A stretch of DNA of 20,259 nucleotides, taken from positions 1-20,259 of IMG/VR virus record IMGVR_UViG_3300042305_001591; one strand, given 5' to 3'. Position 1 is the stretch's first letter. Every line of letters begins with the position of its first letter. Of this stretch, positions 13,491 to 19,088 are shown piece by piece. Both the position numbers and the translations under genes were made by a program. This DNA is from a virus. Under the pieces are notes generated by a model. It saw only the letters and a list, made by a program, of their open reading frames with translations. It ran no database searches and was not told the origin of the DNA.

Positions 13491-14491
13491 ACGTGCCGAA
13501 TGACTGGAATGACTTTCCGTCCTGGGTGGACCGCAAGGCCATCGAGGAGAACCTAGCCAAGCACCGGTCCCCGGCGGACCTGATGACCGGCCGTATTGAC
13601 GGCATCATCGACGGAACCATCAGGCCGGTGGCCACGCCCTGGCCGGCGTTCGACGACATCAAGGCGGCCATGCCTGGCACGATCAACGTGGTGTGCGGCG
13701 ACCCCGGCAGCGCCAAGAGCTTCCTGGTGCTGCAGCTGATGGCCCATGCCCATCGTGCCGGCGTGCCCGTGGCGCTGCTCGAGCTTGAGTGCACCCGCGA
13801 GTGGCACCTGATGCGGTACCTCGCCCAGCTCTCGAGCGAGCCGCAGGTCACCAACCTCGACTGGATCGCGGCCAACCCCGAGCGCATCCGCAGCCTCATG
13901 AACCTGCACCGCAGCAGCCTCAACAGCCTGGGCAACGTCATGGACGTGGCCGATGGCAAGCTCCTGACGCACCGCGACGTGCTGCGGTGGGCTCAGGCCA
14001 AGCTCGAGCAGGGCGTCAAGGTGCTGGCCATCGACCCGATCACCGCCATGCAGCCCAGCGAGAAGCCGTGGGAAGACGACCAGAACCTCATCACCGGCCT
14101 GCGGCGTCTGCTCGAGCGGCACCATGCCGCCGGGTGGCTGGTGACCCATCCCAAGAAGGGCCGCAAGACCGAGATCTCGATGGAGGTGCTGGCCGGCGGC
14201 GCCGCCATCAGCCGGTTCACCGACGTGGTGCTCTGGCTTGAGCGCCGCGAGCGGCCCGAGACTCACGTGGTGTTCGGCAAGCGGCGGTGGGACGGGACGG
14301 AGACCGAGGACCGGCACCAGGACATGGTGCGAGTGCTCAGGGTGCTCAAGTGCCGCGACGGCGTGGCCGCCGGCCGAAAGCTCAGTGTCATGCTCAACCC
14401 GACCAGCCTGACCATCGACGTGAAGGGCTGGATCAAGCGGATCGAGATCAAGGACGAGGATGATGCCACGGCCGTGGACTGTGGCTGGTGA
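13487..14491 (+). CDS. RecA-fold AAA ATPase of the replication module (RepA/DnaB-like)
   Basis: The start is GTG 13487, six bases after a perfect AGGAGGT and overlapping the preceding stop (GTGA). The 334-residue product has a Walker A at residues 71-78 (G-D-P-G-S-A-K-S, with Ala where Gly is usual) and a Walker B at 179-184 (V-L-A-I-D183-P). A conserved T-H-P-K-K-G segment near residue 220 and a later basic region also fit RepA/AAA_25-type hexameric ATPases. These proteins act as replicative helicases or helicase-like motors at phage and plasmid origins. Upstream genes supply an initiator and a possible N-terminal partner, so it is probably the phage helicase or loader. The C-terminal 40 residues are basic and then acidic. 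Confidence 0.78.
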   Translation: MNVPNDWNDFPSWVDRKAIEENLAKHRSPADLMTGRIDGIIDGTIRPVATPWPAFDDIKAAMPGTINVVCGDPGSAKSFLVLQLMAHAHRAGVPVALLELECTREWHLMRYLAQLSSEPQVTNLDWIAANPERIRSLMNLHRSSLNSLGNVMDVADGKLLTHRDVLRWAQAKLEQGVKVLAIDPITAMQPSEKPWEDDQNLITGLRRLLERHHAAGWLVTHPKKGRKTEISMEVLAGGAAISRFTDVVLWLERRERPETHVVFGKRRWDGTETEDRHQDMVRVLRVLKCRDGVAAGRKLSVMLNPTSLTIDVKGWIKRIEIKDEDDATAVDCGW

Positions 14492-14510
14492 ACCAAGAGT
14501 GGAGCAGGTG

Positions 14511-14780
14511 ATGACCAAAAGGCACATACAGGTGGCGGCCGAGCTCCTCGAGGCGGCCCAGAAGCGAGCGGAAGCGGCCGAGGCGAGGGCGGCACAGGCC
14601 GAGGCCGACCGCGACGTGCTGGCGACCGAGGTCACGGCGTGGCGAGATGCCGACGCTTCGCACAAACTGCTTGAAGCCATCGATGTGTGCGACGTTTATG
14701 GCCACCGCCATGCCGTTGAGAACGCCCAGAAAGAAGTTGACGCAAGCGGTGCCCTTCAGCGGGCGAAGGAGGACAAGTGA
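14511..14780 (+). CDS. Small coiled-coil protein
   Basis: The ATG at 14511 has GGAG at 14501-14504. The 89-residue product is mostly one Ala/Glu/Arg-rich coiled coil (about residues 8-50), followed by a short region with Cys and His. It ends in QRAKEDK, nearly the same as the end of the protein at 14880-15194, because both ends lie in copies of a 25-bp direct repeat. No function is known. It follows the ATPase gene by 19 bases. Confidence 0.6.
   Translation: MTKRHIQVAAELLEAAQKRAEAAEARAAQAEADRDVLATEVTAWRDADASHKLLEAIDVCDVYGHRHAVENAQKEVDASGALQRAKEDK
14756..14780 (+). repeat. Left copy of the 25-bp direct repeat
   Basis: It encodes the QRAKEDK end of the coiled-coil protein plus AAGGAGG and the GTG at 14777. 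Confidence 0.88.
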
Positions 14781-14848
14781 GCGACGACAAGACCGGCGGC
14801 AGCGTGTCGCCCATGTACAACCTGACCGTCCGCGACGCGATGCGGTGA
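14777..14848 (+). pseudogene. 23-codon remnant resembling the start of the next gene
   Basis: The GTG at 14777 has AAGGAGG at 14766-14772 and overlaps the previous stop. The peptide has a D-K-T-G-G-S-V-S-P start and an L-T-V-R-D-A segment, which parallels the D-D-G-G-T-A-F-P ... M-S-L-R-D-Y-F-A order of the downstream 104-residue protein. It stops after the R-D motif. It is best read as a truncated copy of the same family. A genuine translated micro-peptide is the alternative, given the strong ribosome site. Confidence 0.45.
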
Positions 14849-14879
14849 ACAGCGGCGAGAGCCGCAAGGAGTGAATGTC

Positions 14880-15194
14880 ATGAGCAAGACCGACGATGGT
14901 GGAACGGCGTTTCCGTTGGTGGTGAGGCACGAGCGAGACGAATACAGCGCGGGCATGTCTCTCCGCGACTACTTCGCGGCGAAGGCAATGCAAGCGATGG
15001 TCGGAAACTACCGCGTGGTCAACCATCGAAATCCTCTGATTGAAGGTGACACGACGACAACGGAGCCGCACCGCTCGATGATGCTGGACACAGACCAGAA
15101 GACCGGCGAGCATCATGGGGCGGTTGAGATTGCCGGTGACGCATACGCCGTCGCCGACGCCATGCTCCGTCAGCGGGCGAAGGAGGCCAAGTGA
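14880..15194 (+). CDS. Small phage protein with GGxAFP and LRDYFA motifs
   Basis: The ATG at 14880 is eight bases after AAGGAG (14866-14871); the in-frame GTG at 14871 overlaps that site and is unlikely. The 104-residue product has G-G-T-A-F-P at about residues 7-12 and G-M-S-L-R-D-Y-F-A-A-K-A-M-Q-A-M at about 25-40, a pair of motifs common to small accessory proteins of many phages and prophages whose function is unknown. The C-terminal helix carries Y-A-V-A-D-A-M-L. Third codon positions are less G/C-rich than in neighbours, which suggests recent arrival. The gene lies within the repeat-bounded cassette. Confidence 0.7.
   Translation: MSKTDDGGTAFPLVVRHERDEYSAGMSLRDYFAAKAMQAMVGNYRVVNHRNPLIEGDTTTTEPHRSMMLDTDQKTGEHHGAVEIAGDAYAVADAMLRQRAKEAK
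15170..15194 (+). repeat. Right copy of the 25-bp direct repeat
   Basis: It encodes the QRAKEAK end of the 104-residue protein plus AAGGAGG and the GTG at 15191. Confidence 0.88.
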
Positions 15195-15223
15195 CCAAGA
15201 ATCCTGGACGGTTCGATCCATGA
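15191..15223 (+). CDS. Possible 10-codon leader ORF coupled to the next gene
   Basis: The GTG at 15191 follows AAGGAGG (15180-15186) with ideal spacing. Ten codons later the TGA at 15221-15223 overlaps the ATG at 15220 of the next gene, which has no strong ribosome site of its own. Ribosomes could end here and restart on the next gene. It might instead be an accident of the right-hand repeat, which carries this start signal. Confidence 0.35.
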   Translation: MTKNPGRFDP

Positions 15224-15807
15224 GAGCCACCAACCTGCTCAGATCGGCGGCAAGGCCGTATCTCGCCACGCCAAGCCACGCCAAGGCATCGGTGCAGCCA
15301 GAAGCACCCCCAAGACCGCGTGGCCGTCCTGAGCCATTCAGCCGCGAATGGCTGATCTTGGCCAGCCGGCTCGGCATGCCCGACACCATGGCCGACTGGC
15401 CTAAGACGCCGCCGACCAACTGGGGAAACGACGGACGCATCAGGGCAGCCGACTACCGCCTGCGATACACCTGGACCGAGTGGTGCCGGGAGCGGCCGGC
15501 GGTCCTGCTCACCCTGATCCTCGAGCGGGTGCAGCATGCCAGCCGCGGGCACCTGGTCGAACGTGCCTGGGCCGTGGCCGTTACCGAGCAGACCGACCTG
15601 CAGCTGCTCACCCAGGCATGGCGGCACGTCGTGGGGTGCGTGATGGCCCGCAACGACGCCGCGACGGCCGAACGCATGCGGGTGATGGCCAAGGTGTGGA
15701 ACCAGACCAAGGGCGCCGGCATGAGCTGCCTGGACGTGTCGAGGCTGACCAGGACGCCCTACAGCCACATGATGAAGGCGAAGAACCATGGACACAAGAA
15801 GCAGTGA
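15220..15807 (+). CDS. Hypothetical accessory protein, helical
   Basis: The ATG at 15220 is the only suitable in-frame start and overlaps the stop of the 10-codon leader ORF. The 195-residue product has a basic Ala/Pro-rich leader (about 1-45), then a helical body with W-L-I-L-A-S-R-L-G, Y-T-W-T-E-W-C-R-E-R-P and a C-terminal basic segment ending in HGHKKQ. No family is recognised. The Trp/Arg-rich helices and basic tail could contact nucleic acid, but this is speculation. Its end overlaps the next gene by 20 bases. Confidence 0.6.
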   Translation: MRATNLLRSAARPYLATPSHAKASVQPEAPPRPRGRPEPFSREWLILASRLGMPDTMADWPKTPPTNWGNDGRIRAADYRLRYTWTEWCRERPAVLLTLILERVQHASRGHLVERAWAVAVTEQTDLQLLTQAWRHVVGCVMARNDAATAERMRVMAKVWNQTKGAGMSCLDVSRLTRTPYSHMMKAKNHGHKKQ

Positions 15808-16123
15808 GTACATCAGGATGACCCAAGAGGCCAACCACCTGCGCGACGAGCTCGCCCGCGTGCAGCTGCAGCTCGCCGGCACCAGGGCGGAAATCGCCGA
15901 GTGGCGGCGGGTCTTCGTCACCGGCAGCATCGTCGATGGAACGCCGGCCCACCGGATCCTGAAGACATTGGCCGATGAGGTCCGCGCGTGGCGGAATCTC
16001 GGGCATCAGGGCGAGATCGTGGGCGGCAACACTGAGCAGGCCAGCATCGACCTCGAGCAGGCCATCAACGCCACCGACGCCAGCGGCGTCTTGGATGACG
16101 CGAGCGGCACAGCCGCAGTATGA
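15788..16123 (+). CDS. Small coiled-coil hypothetical protein
   Basis: This 111-residue protein starts at the ATG at 15788, inside the end of the previous gene. Residues about 8-45 form a heptad-like coiled coil (hydrophobic Leu/Val/Ile spacing with Glu/Arg between), and the rest is acidic with a flexible Ala/Gly/Ser C-terminus. No domain is recognised. It belongs to a string of small overlapping genes between the replication and packaging modules. Confidence 0.6.
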   Translation: MDTRSSEYIRMTQEANHLRDELARVQLQLAGTRAEIAEWRRVFVTGSIVDGTPAHRILKTLADEVRAWRNLGHQGEIVGGNTEQASIDLEQAINATDASGVLDDASGTAAV

Positions 16124-16147
16124 TCTCATACACCGAAGAGGAGCACC

Positions 16148-16342
16148 ATGGAACACAACGACACCGACAACGCCCGCAAGCTCATCGCCGAGGCCAACGT
16201 GGCCTGGTTCATCGCGCCCAAGGAGAACGTGAACCCCATCGATTTGGTGGCCCACATCGCCAAGGCGCTGGGCGAGGCCCGCGAGCAGGGCCGCCAGGAG
16301 GCCGCAGGCAAGGCCAAGCCGGCCAAGAAGGGGGCCGAGTGA
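16148..16342 (+). CDS. Small helical protein
   Basis: The ATG at 16148 follows GAGGAG (16138-16143). The 64-residue product has helices with acidic and hydrophobic faces and a Lys/Ala-rich tail (KAKPAKKG). Its stop overlaps the GTG of the next gene (GTGA), so it is co-translated with the helix-turn-helix protein. It could be a partner of that protein. No family is recognised. Confidence 0.6.
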   Translation: MEHNDTDNARKLIAEANVAWFIAPKENVNPIDLVAHIAKALGEAREQGRQEAAGKAKPAKKGAE

Positions 16343-16560
16343 AGCGACGGCTCAACAACGCGCCTCGGCACGTCCGCCAGATCGTCCTGGACCTGATCGA
16401 CCATCAGGGCATGACAGCCCGCCAGGTGGCCGACATCATGCCCGGCGTGAACCGGCACAACCTGATGCAGTGGCTCGCCAGCAAGGAGCGGCCCCAGCTC
16501 GCCGAGGGCACCATTGACCGCATCATCCAAGTGGTCACCAAGGCGCCCAAGGTACCATGA
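16339..16560 (+). CDS. Small helix-turn-helix DNA-binding protein
   Basis: The GTG at 16339 overlaps the previous stop, with AAGGGGG upstream. I reject a longer in-frame start at 16120 because that stretch reads as Arg/Gly/Gln shadow of the neighbouring gene. In the 73-residue product, residues about 24-48 (M-T-A-R-Q-V-A-D-I-M ... V-N-R-H-N-L-M-Q-W-L-A) form a helix-turn-helix of the Cro/CI type, and a C-terminal helix may dimerise. It is a candidate for control of the early promoter, including the 7-bp inverted repeat at 7235-7252, but no target is shown. Its stop overlaps the next ATG. Confidence 0.68.
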   Translation: MKRRLNNAPRHVRQIVLDLIDHQGMTARQVADIMPGVNRHNLMQWLASKERPQLAEGTIDRIIQVVTKAPKVP

Positions 16561-16763
16561 GGCGCATGGACGTGACCGCCAGAGACCGTGACAAGGCCCG
16601 CGAGATCGCCCGTAGGTTCCAGACCGCGGCTCGGTCCCAGACCATGAGCGGGTACGTGGCGGCCATGGATGAGGCCGAGAAGTACGTGGCCGAGGCCCTG
16701 GCCTACTGGCGTGAGCATGCGGTGCTGCAGGCCCGCCTCGATCACCGCGAGGGAGCGGACTGA
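16557..16763 (+). CDS. Small basic helical protein
   Basis: The ATG at 16557 overlaps the previous stop (ATGA). The 68-residue product is one or two charged helices (A-R-D-R-D-K-A-R-E-I-A-R-R, then an acidic segment E-A-E-K-Y-V-A-E-A-L). An in-frame ATG at 16566 is also possible. No family is recognised. The gene precedes the VRR-NUC nuclease with a TGATG overlap. Confidence 0.55.
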   Translation: MRRMDVTARDRDKAREIARRFQTAARSQTMSGYVAAMDEAEKYVAEALAYWREHAVLQARLDHREGAD

Positions 16764-17122
16764 TGGGCGCCGCCGAGAACGCCGTCACCCGCAGCGTTCT
16801 CGGCGCCATCGCCTTGCATGCCGCCGGCGGCCATCCCGCCGTCTTCGTGCGGGTACAGGCCGGCATGATCAAGGTGGGAGACCGCCTCATCAAGCTCGCC
16901 GCGGCCGGCACCGCCGACCTGGTGGGCGTCTACCGCGGCCGCGCCGTGGCCATCGAGGTGAAGACTCCCAAGGGCCGCCAGGCCGACTCTCAACGTGAAT
17001 GGGAGGCCCAGTGGACCGCCGCCGGCGGCGTCTACCGGGTGGTTAGATCCGGCTCCGAGGCCCTCGAGCTGCTCCAGCAGATCGACCAGGAGCTGGGCCG
17101 TGCCCTACATCCGCAAAGGTGA
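16763..17122 (+). CDS. VRR-NUC domain nuclease
   Basis: This 119-residue protein starts at ATG 16763 (TGATG overlap). It is a single VRR-NUC domain, the stand-alone phage type of the PD-(D/E)XK superfamily: an N-terminal helix with E5, then G49-T-A-D52-L, a strand, I64-E65-V-K67 and the helix with Q77. D52, E65 and K67 form the catalytic triad. Stand-alone VRR-NUC proteins of phages cut Holliday junctions or branched DNA, which would suit resolution of replication or recombination intermediates before packaging. The end overlaps the next gene by 23 bases. Confidence 0.85.
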   Translation: MGAAENAVTRSVLGAIALHAAGGHPAVFVRVQAGMIKVGDRLIKLAAAGTADLVGVYRGRAVAIEVKTPKGRQADSQREWEAQWTAAGGVYRVVRSGSEALELLQQIDQELGRALHPQR

Positions 17123-17435
17123 GGCGGGGGGGCCGTGGATCCCCTGGGCCGACTGGTTCGTGGGCGACCAGGCCGAGGGCAAGCGCCGGCACAACGCGCG
17201 GATGAGGCAGGAGGCCGCCAAGGCCGCCAAGGCCCTCGCCATGCCCAAGGGTGCCCGAGTGGTCTGCACCTGGCAGCGCATCGGCCAACGCCGGCGTGAC
17301 GAGATCCGCGGCGTGCTGGTGAGGGTTTATCCCTACATCGTGCCCGGCATCGTCGTGGCCGTGGTTCGCCTCGAGACCGGCCAACGCCTCAAGATCGACG
17401 TGACCCGCGTGCGACTCGACAGGAGCAAGCCATGA
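17100..17435 (+). CDS. Small basic hypothetical protein
   Basis: The GTG at 17100 has AGGAG at 17088-17092. The 111-residue product has a Trp/Pro-rich beginning, a long Ala/Lys helix (about 28-55) and a C-terminal beta-rich part (V-V-C-T-W ... V-V-A-V-V-R-L-E-T-G-Q-R-L-K-I-D-V) that may be a small SH3- or OB-like barrel. No family is recognised. The stop overlaps the ATG of the tiny membrane protein. Confidence 0.55.
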   Translation: MPYIRKGEAGGPWIPWADWFVGDQAEGKRRHNARMRQEAAKAAKALAMPKGARVVCTWQRIGQRRRDEIRGVLVRVYPYIVPGIVVAVVRLETGQRLKIDVTRVRLDRSKP

Positions 17436-17524
17436 GCGTCTTCTGGTTCGCCGTGCTGTGTCTCGAGCTGGTCTGCATGGCCATCGCCATGGTCTGGTGG
17501 AGAGGCCGAAGCAAGGTACACTGA
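17432..17524 (+). CDS. 30-residue single-pass membrane peptide
   Basis: The ATG at 17432 has AGGAG at 17421-17425, six bases upstream, and overlaps the previous stop. The peptide has a hydrophobic core of about 20 residues (V-F-W-F-A-V-L ... A-I-A-M-V-W-W) followed by a basic end R-G-R-S-K-V-H. This is a typical one-helix membrane peptide with a cytoplasmic tail. The strong ribosome site argues that it is translated. With the two membrane proteins that follow it may belong to a lysis or envelope module. Confidence 0.6.
   Translation: MSVFWFAVLCLELVCMAIAMVWWRGRSKVH
17515..17524 (+). promoter_or_regulatory. GGTACACTGA motif abutting the lipoprotein gene (possible leaderless -10)
   Basis: TACACT (17517-17522) ends six bases before the ATG at 17529, where a transcript would start at about the first base of that codon. 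The 10-mer is the same as at 4982-4991. The GAGG at 17523-17526 is too close to the ATG to be a good ribosome site, which fits a leaderless mRNA. Confidence 0.25.
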
Positions 17525-17528
17525 GGCC

Positions 17529-18278
17529 ATGCGGAGACCTACCCAGATCGCCACCGTGGCCGCCATGGCCTGCATCCTCGCCGGCTGCAAGTGCAAGCCC
17601 AGCGCATCGCCCAACGCCGGCACCAACCTGCCCGCGGCCGTCTCGGCGACCAAGGAAGCCGCCCAGGCCGTGCAGGCCGCGGCAACCAAGATCGAGACCG
17701 CCAACACCGAGGTGGCCAAGGTGCCCGAGCTCGCCGCCCAGGCCGTGACCATCTCCACCGGCGTGGCCGAGCTGAGGACCACCAGCGGCACCCTCGAGGC
17801 CGCCAGCGTGGCCATCGGTGCCGACGCCAAGAAGGTGGCCGAGCTGCAGGAACAGCTGGCGGCATCCCAGAAGCGGGTGGCGGACCTCGAGGCCAACAAG
17901 AACGGCCTGCTGGCCAAGCTCCTGGCCGCGGCCGCCATCGCCGGCTTGGGCCTCGCCGTGGTCTCCATGGTGTGGCTGCGGTCTGCCCAAGGAGCCATCA
18001 CCGGCGTGGCCGTCTTCGGCGCCGCCATCGCCGGCCAGTGGATCCTCGAATACCGGGTGGTGATCGGCCTCTCCGCGCTGGCCTTGGCCGCGGCGTGGAT
18101 CGCCTACGCCCTGGTGCGTGAGCGCAAGGCCGCCAGTGAGGTGGTGCGGCTCGTCGAGACCTTCAAGCCGCGGCTGGACGCCGACAGCTTCAAGACCGTG
18201 GCCAACGCCATCCAGAGCAAGGCCACCAAGAAGATCGTGGACACCATCCAGAGGGCCATCGGGACCAAGAAAGCATGA
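17529..18278 (+). CDS. Membrane-anchored lipoprotein with coiled coil
   Basis: This 249-residue protein starts with a lipoprotein signal peptide: basic R2-R3, a hydrophobic stretch and the lipobox L17-A-G-C20, so Cys20 would be lipidated. Residues about 35-120 are a long Ala/Lys/Glu coiled coil outside the membrane. Three hydrophobic segments follow at about 127-148, 155-170 and 178-195, then a helical cytoplasmic tail. A lipid anchor plus coiled coil plus membrane helices recalls spanin-like or holin-associated proteins, but the arrangement is unusual. It is placed between two other membrane proteins and overlaps the next gene by four bases. Function is uncertain. Confidence 0.65.
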   Translation: MRRPTQIATVAAMACILAGCKCKPSASPNAGTNLPAAVSATKEAAQAVQAAATKIETANTEVAKVPELAAQAVTISTGVAELRTTSGTLEAASVAIGADAKKVAELQEQLAASQKRVADLEANKNGLLAKLLAAAAIAGLGLAVVSMVWLRSAQGAITGVAVFGAAIAGQWILEYRVVIGLSALALAAAWIAYALVRERKAASEVVRLVETFKPRLDADSFKTVANAIQSKATKKIVDTIQRAIGTKKA

Positions 18279-18610
18279 GCGAGGTACCAGCTGTGGAGCA
18301 GACCCTGCAAAGCATCGCGCGAGAGAGCGTGGTGCTACTGACCGTCGTGATGATCGCCGTCGTTGCCGGCTTCGTGTGGGCCAAGTTCCTCAAGCCCTTC
18401 GTGGACCGGCAGGCCGAGATCGCCACCGCCCAGGCCGACGCGCTGCGCTCGATCCAAGAGACCAGCCAGGCCGCGGCGGACATGGCCAAGGAGCAGCAGC
18501 TGCACGCCAAACACACCATGGAGGCGAGCACCAACCTGATCAAGGTGACCAACACCCTGCTCGAGGCCAAGTTCACCTGCCACGCCGACCGAAGCCCTGA
18601 CCGCCGATAG
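18275..18610 (+). CDS. Single-pass membrane protein with coiled coil (holin-like candidate)
   Basis: The ATG at 18275 overlaps the previous stop. The 111-residue product has one membrane helix at about residues 18-38 (S-V-V-L-L-T-V-V-M-I-A-V-V-A-G-F-V-W) and a long coiled coil afterwards (about 42-100). Phage holins and related membrane proteins of this size are common next to terminase genes, but no endolysin is visible in the window, so lysis is only one possibility. Confidence 0.6.
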   Translation: MSEVPAVEQTLQSIARESVVLLTVVMIAVVAGFVWAKFLKPFVDRQAEIATAQADALRSIQETSQAAADMAKEQQLHAKHTMEASTNLIKVTNTLLEAKFTCHADRSPDRR

Positions 18611-18618
18611 AGTTCAGC

Positions 18619-19023
18619 ATGAAAGCCAGGGACATCGACACCAAGAAGCGGGGGAGGGGGGAACCGCGCAAGGGTGCGAGGAAGCCCAAGCCCAAGGCCG
18701 AGGTGGTGGCCGAGATCTGCCAGCCGACCCATGAGCGGCGGAACGTGCAGCTGGTGATCGAGGAGCTCGAGGGCTACAGCATCCGTGGCGTGCCGGTGCC
18801 GGCCGAGCTGGCCGAGGCGCTGCCCGATGCCTGCGCGAAGCTGCTCAAGGACGCCACCCCGCGGGTGAGGGCTGCCGGCGTGAAGCTCGCCCTGGCCTGC
18901 CTGAAACACAACCTCGAGCTGCACATGCACGCCGACAAGCTGCAGCGGCTCGACGCCGGCCAGGTGACCGAGCGCCATGCCATCCAGCTCTACGGCAAGG
19001 ATGCCCCAGTGGAGGCCGTGTGA
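18619..19023 (+). CDS. Candidate small terminase subunit
   Basis: This 134-residue protein starts at the ATG at 18619, 8 bases after the previous stop, with no clear ribosome site. The N-terminus (about 1-35) is very basic, with Lys/Arg/Gly. A helical body (about 45-115) follows, then a short acidic end. The family was not recognised by motif. The assignment rests on size, a basic DNA-binding start, helical body and the position immediately before the large terminase, the usual place of the DNA-recognising small subunit. A different small DNA-binding protein remains possible. Confidence 0.5.
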   Translation: MKARDIDTKKRGRGEPRKGARKPKPKAEVVAEICQPTHERRNVQLVIEELEGYSIRGVPVPAELAEALPDACAKLLKDATPRVRAAGVKLALACLKHNLELHMHADKLQRLDAGQVTERHAIQLYGKDAPVEAV

Positions 19024-19088
19024 CCGACCCGAGATGCGACTGTGGCGATGCCGACTGTGCCACCTGCGGCAAGGGGAAGCCGGCGTGA
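19020..19088 (+). CDS. 22-residue Cys-rich micro-ORF between terminase genes
   Basis: The GTG at 19020 has GGAGG at 19011-19015 and overlaps the previous stop. The peptide carries C6-x-C8 and C13-x2-C16, followed by a basic Gly/Lys end. Four Cys in 11 residues could bind one zinc. The stop TGA overlaps the next GTG (GTGA). Exact coupling on both sides and the strong ribosome site support translation. A role as a small terminase accessory is speculative. Confidence 0.5.
   Translation: MTDPRCDCGDADCATCGKGKPA

Larger units (their letters stand above)
14756..15194 (+). mobile_element. Second cassette bounded by 25-bp direct repeats
   Basis: Bases 14756-14780 and 15170-15194 match at 24 of 25 positions (A14773 versus C15187). 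Each copy spans the last codons of a gene, an AAGGAGG ribosome site and a GTGA stop/start overlap. The 414-bp offset (138 codons, so in frame) contains a 23-codon micro-ORF and a 104-residue gene of lower G+C. As with the HNH cassette, the repeats duplicate exactly the ribosome-site/start region, so the gene may have been added by recombination between similar start regions or by local duplication. There is no transposase and no terminal inverted repeat. Confidence 0.5.

Noticed and set aside
16120-16338. A longer N-terminus for the helix-turn-helix protein
   Set aside because: The extra residues are an Arg/Gly/Gln/His-rich shadow of the 64-residue gene in another frame. The GTG at 16339 has good coupling and spacing.
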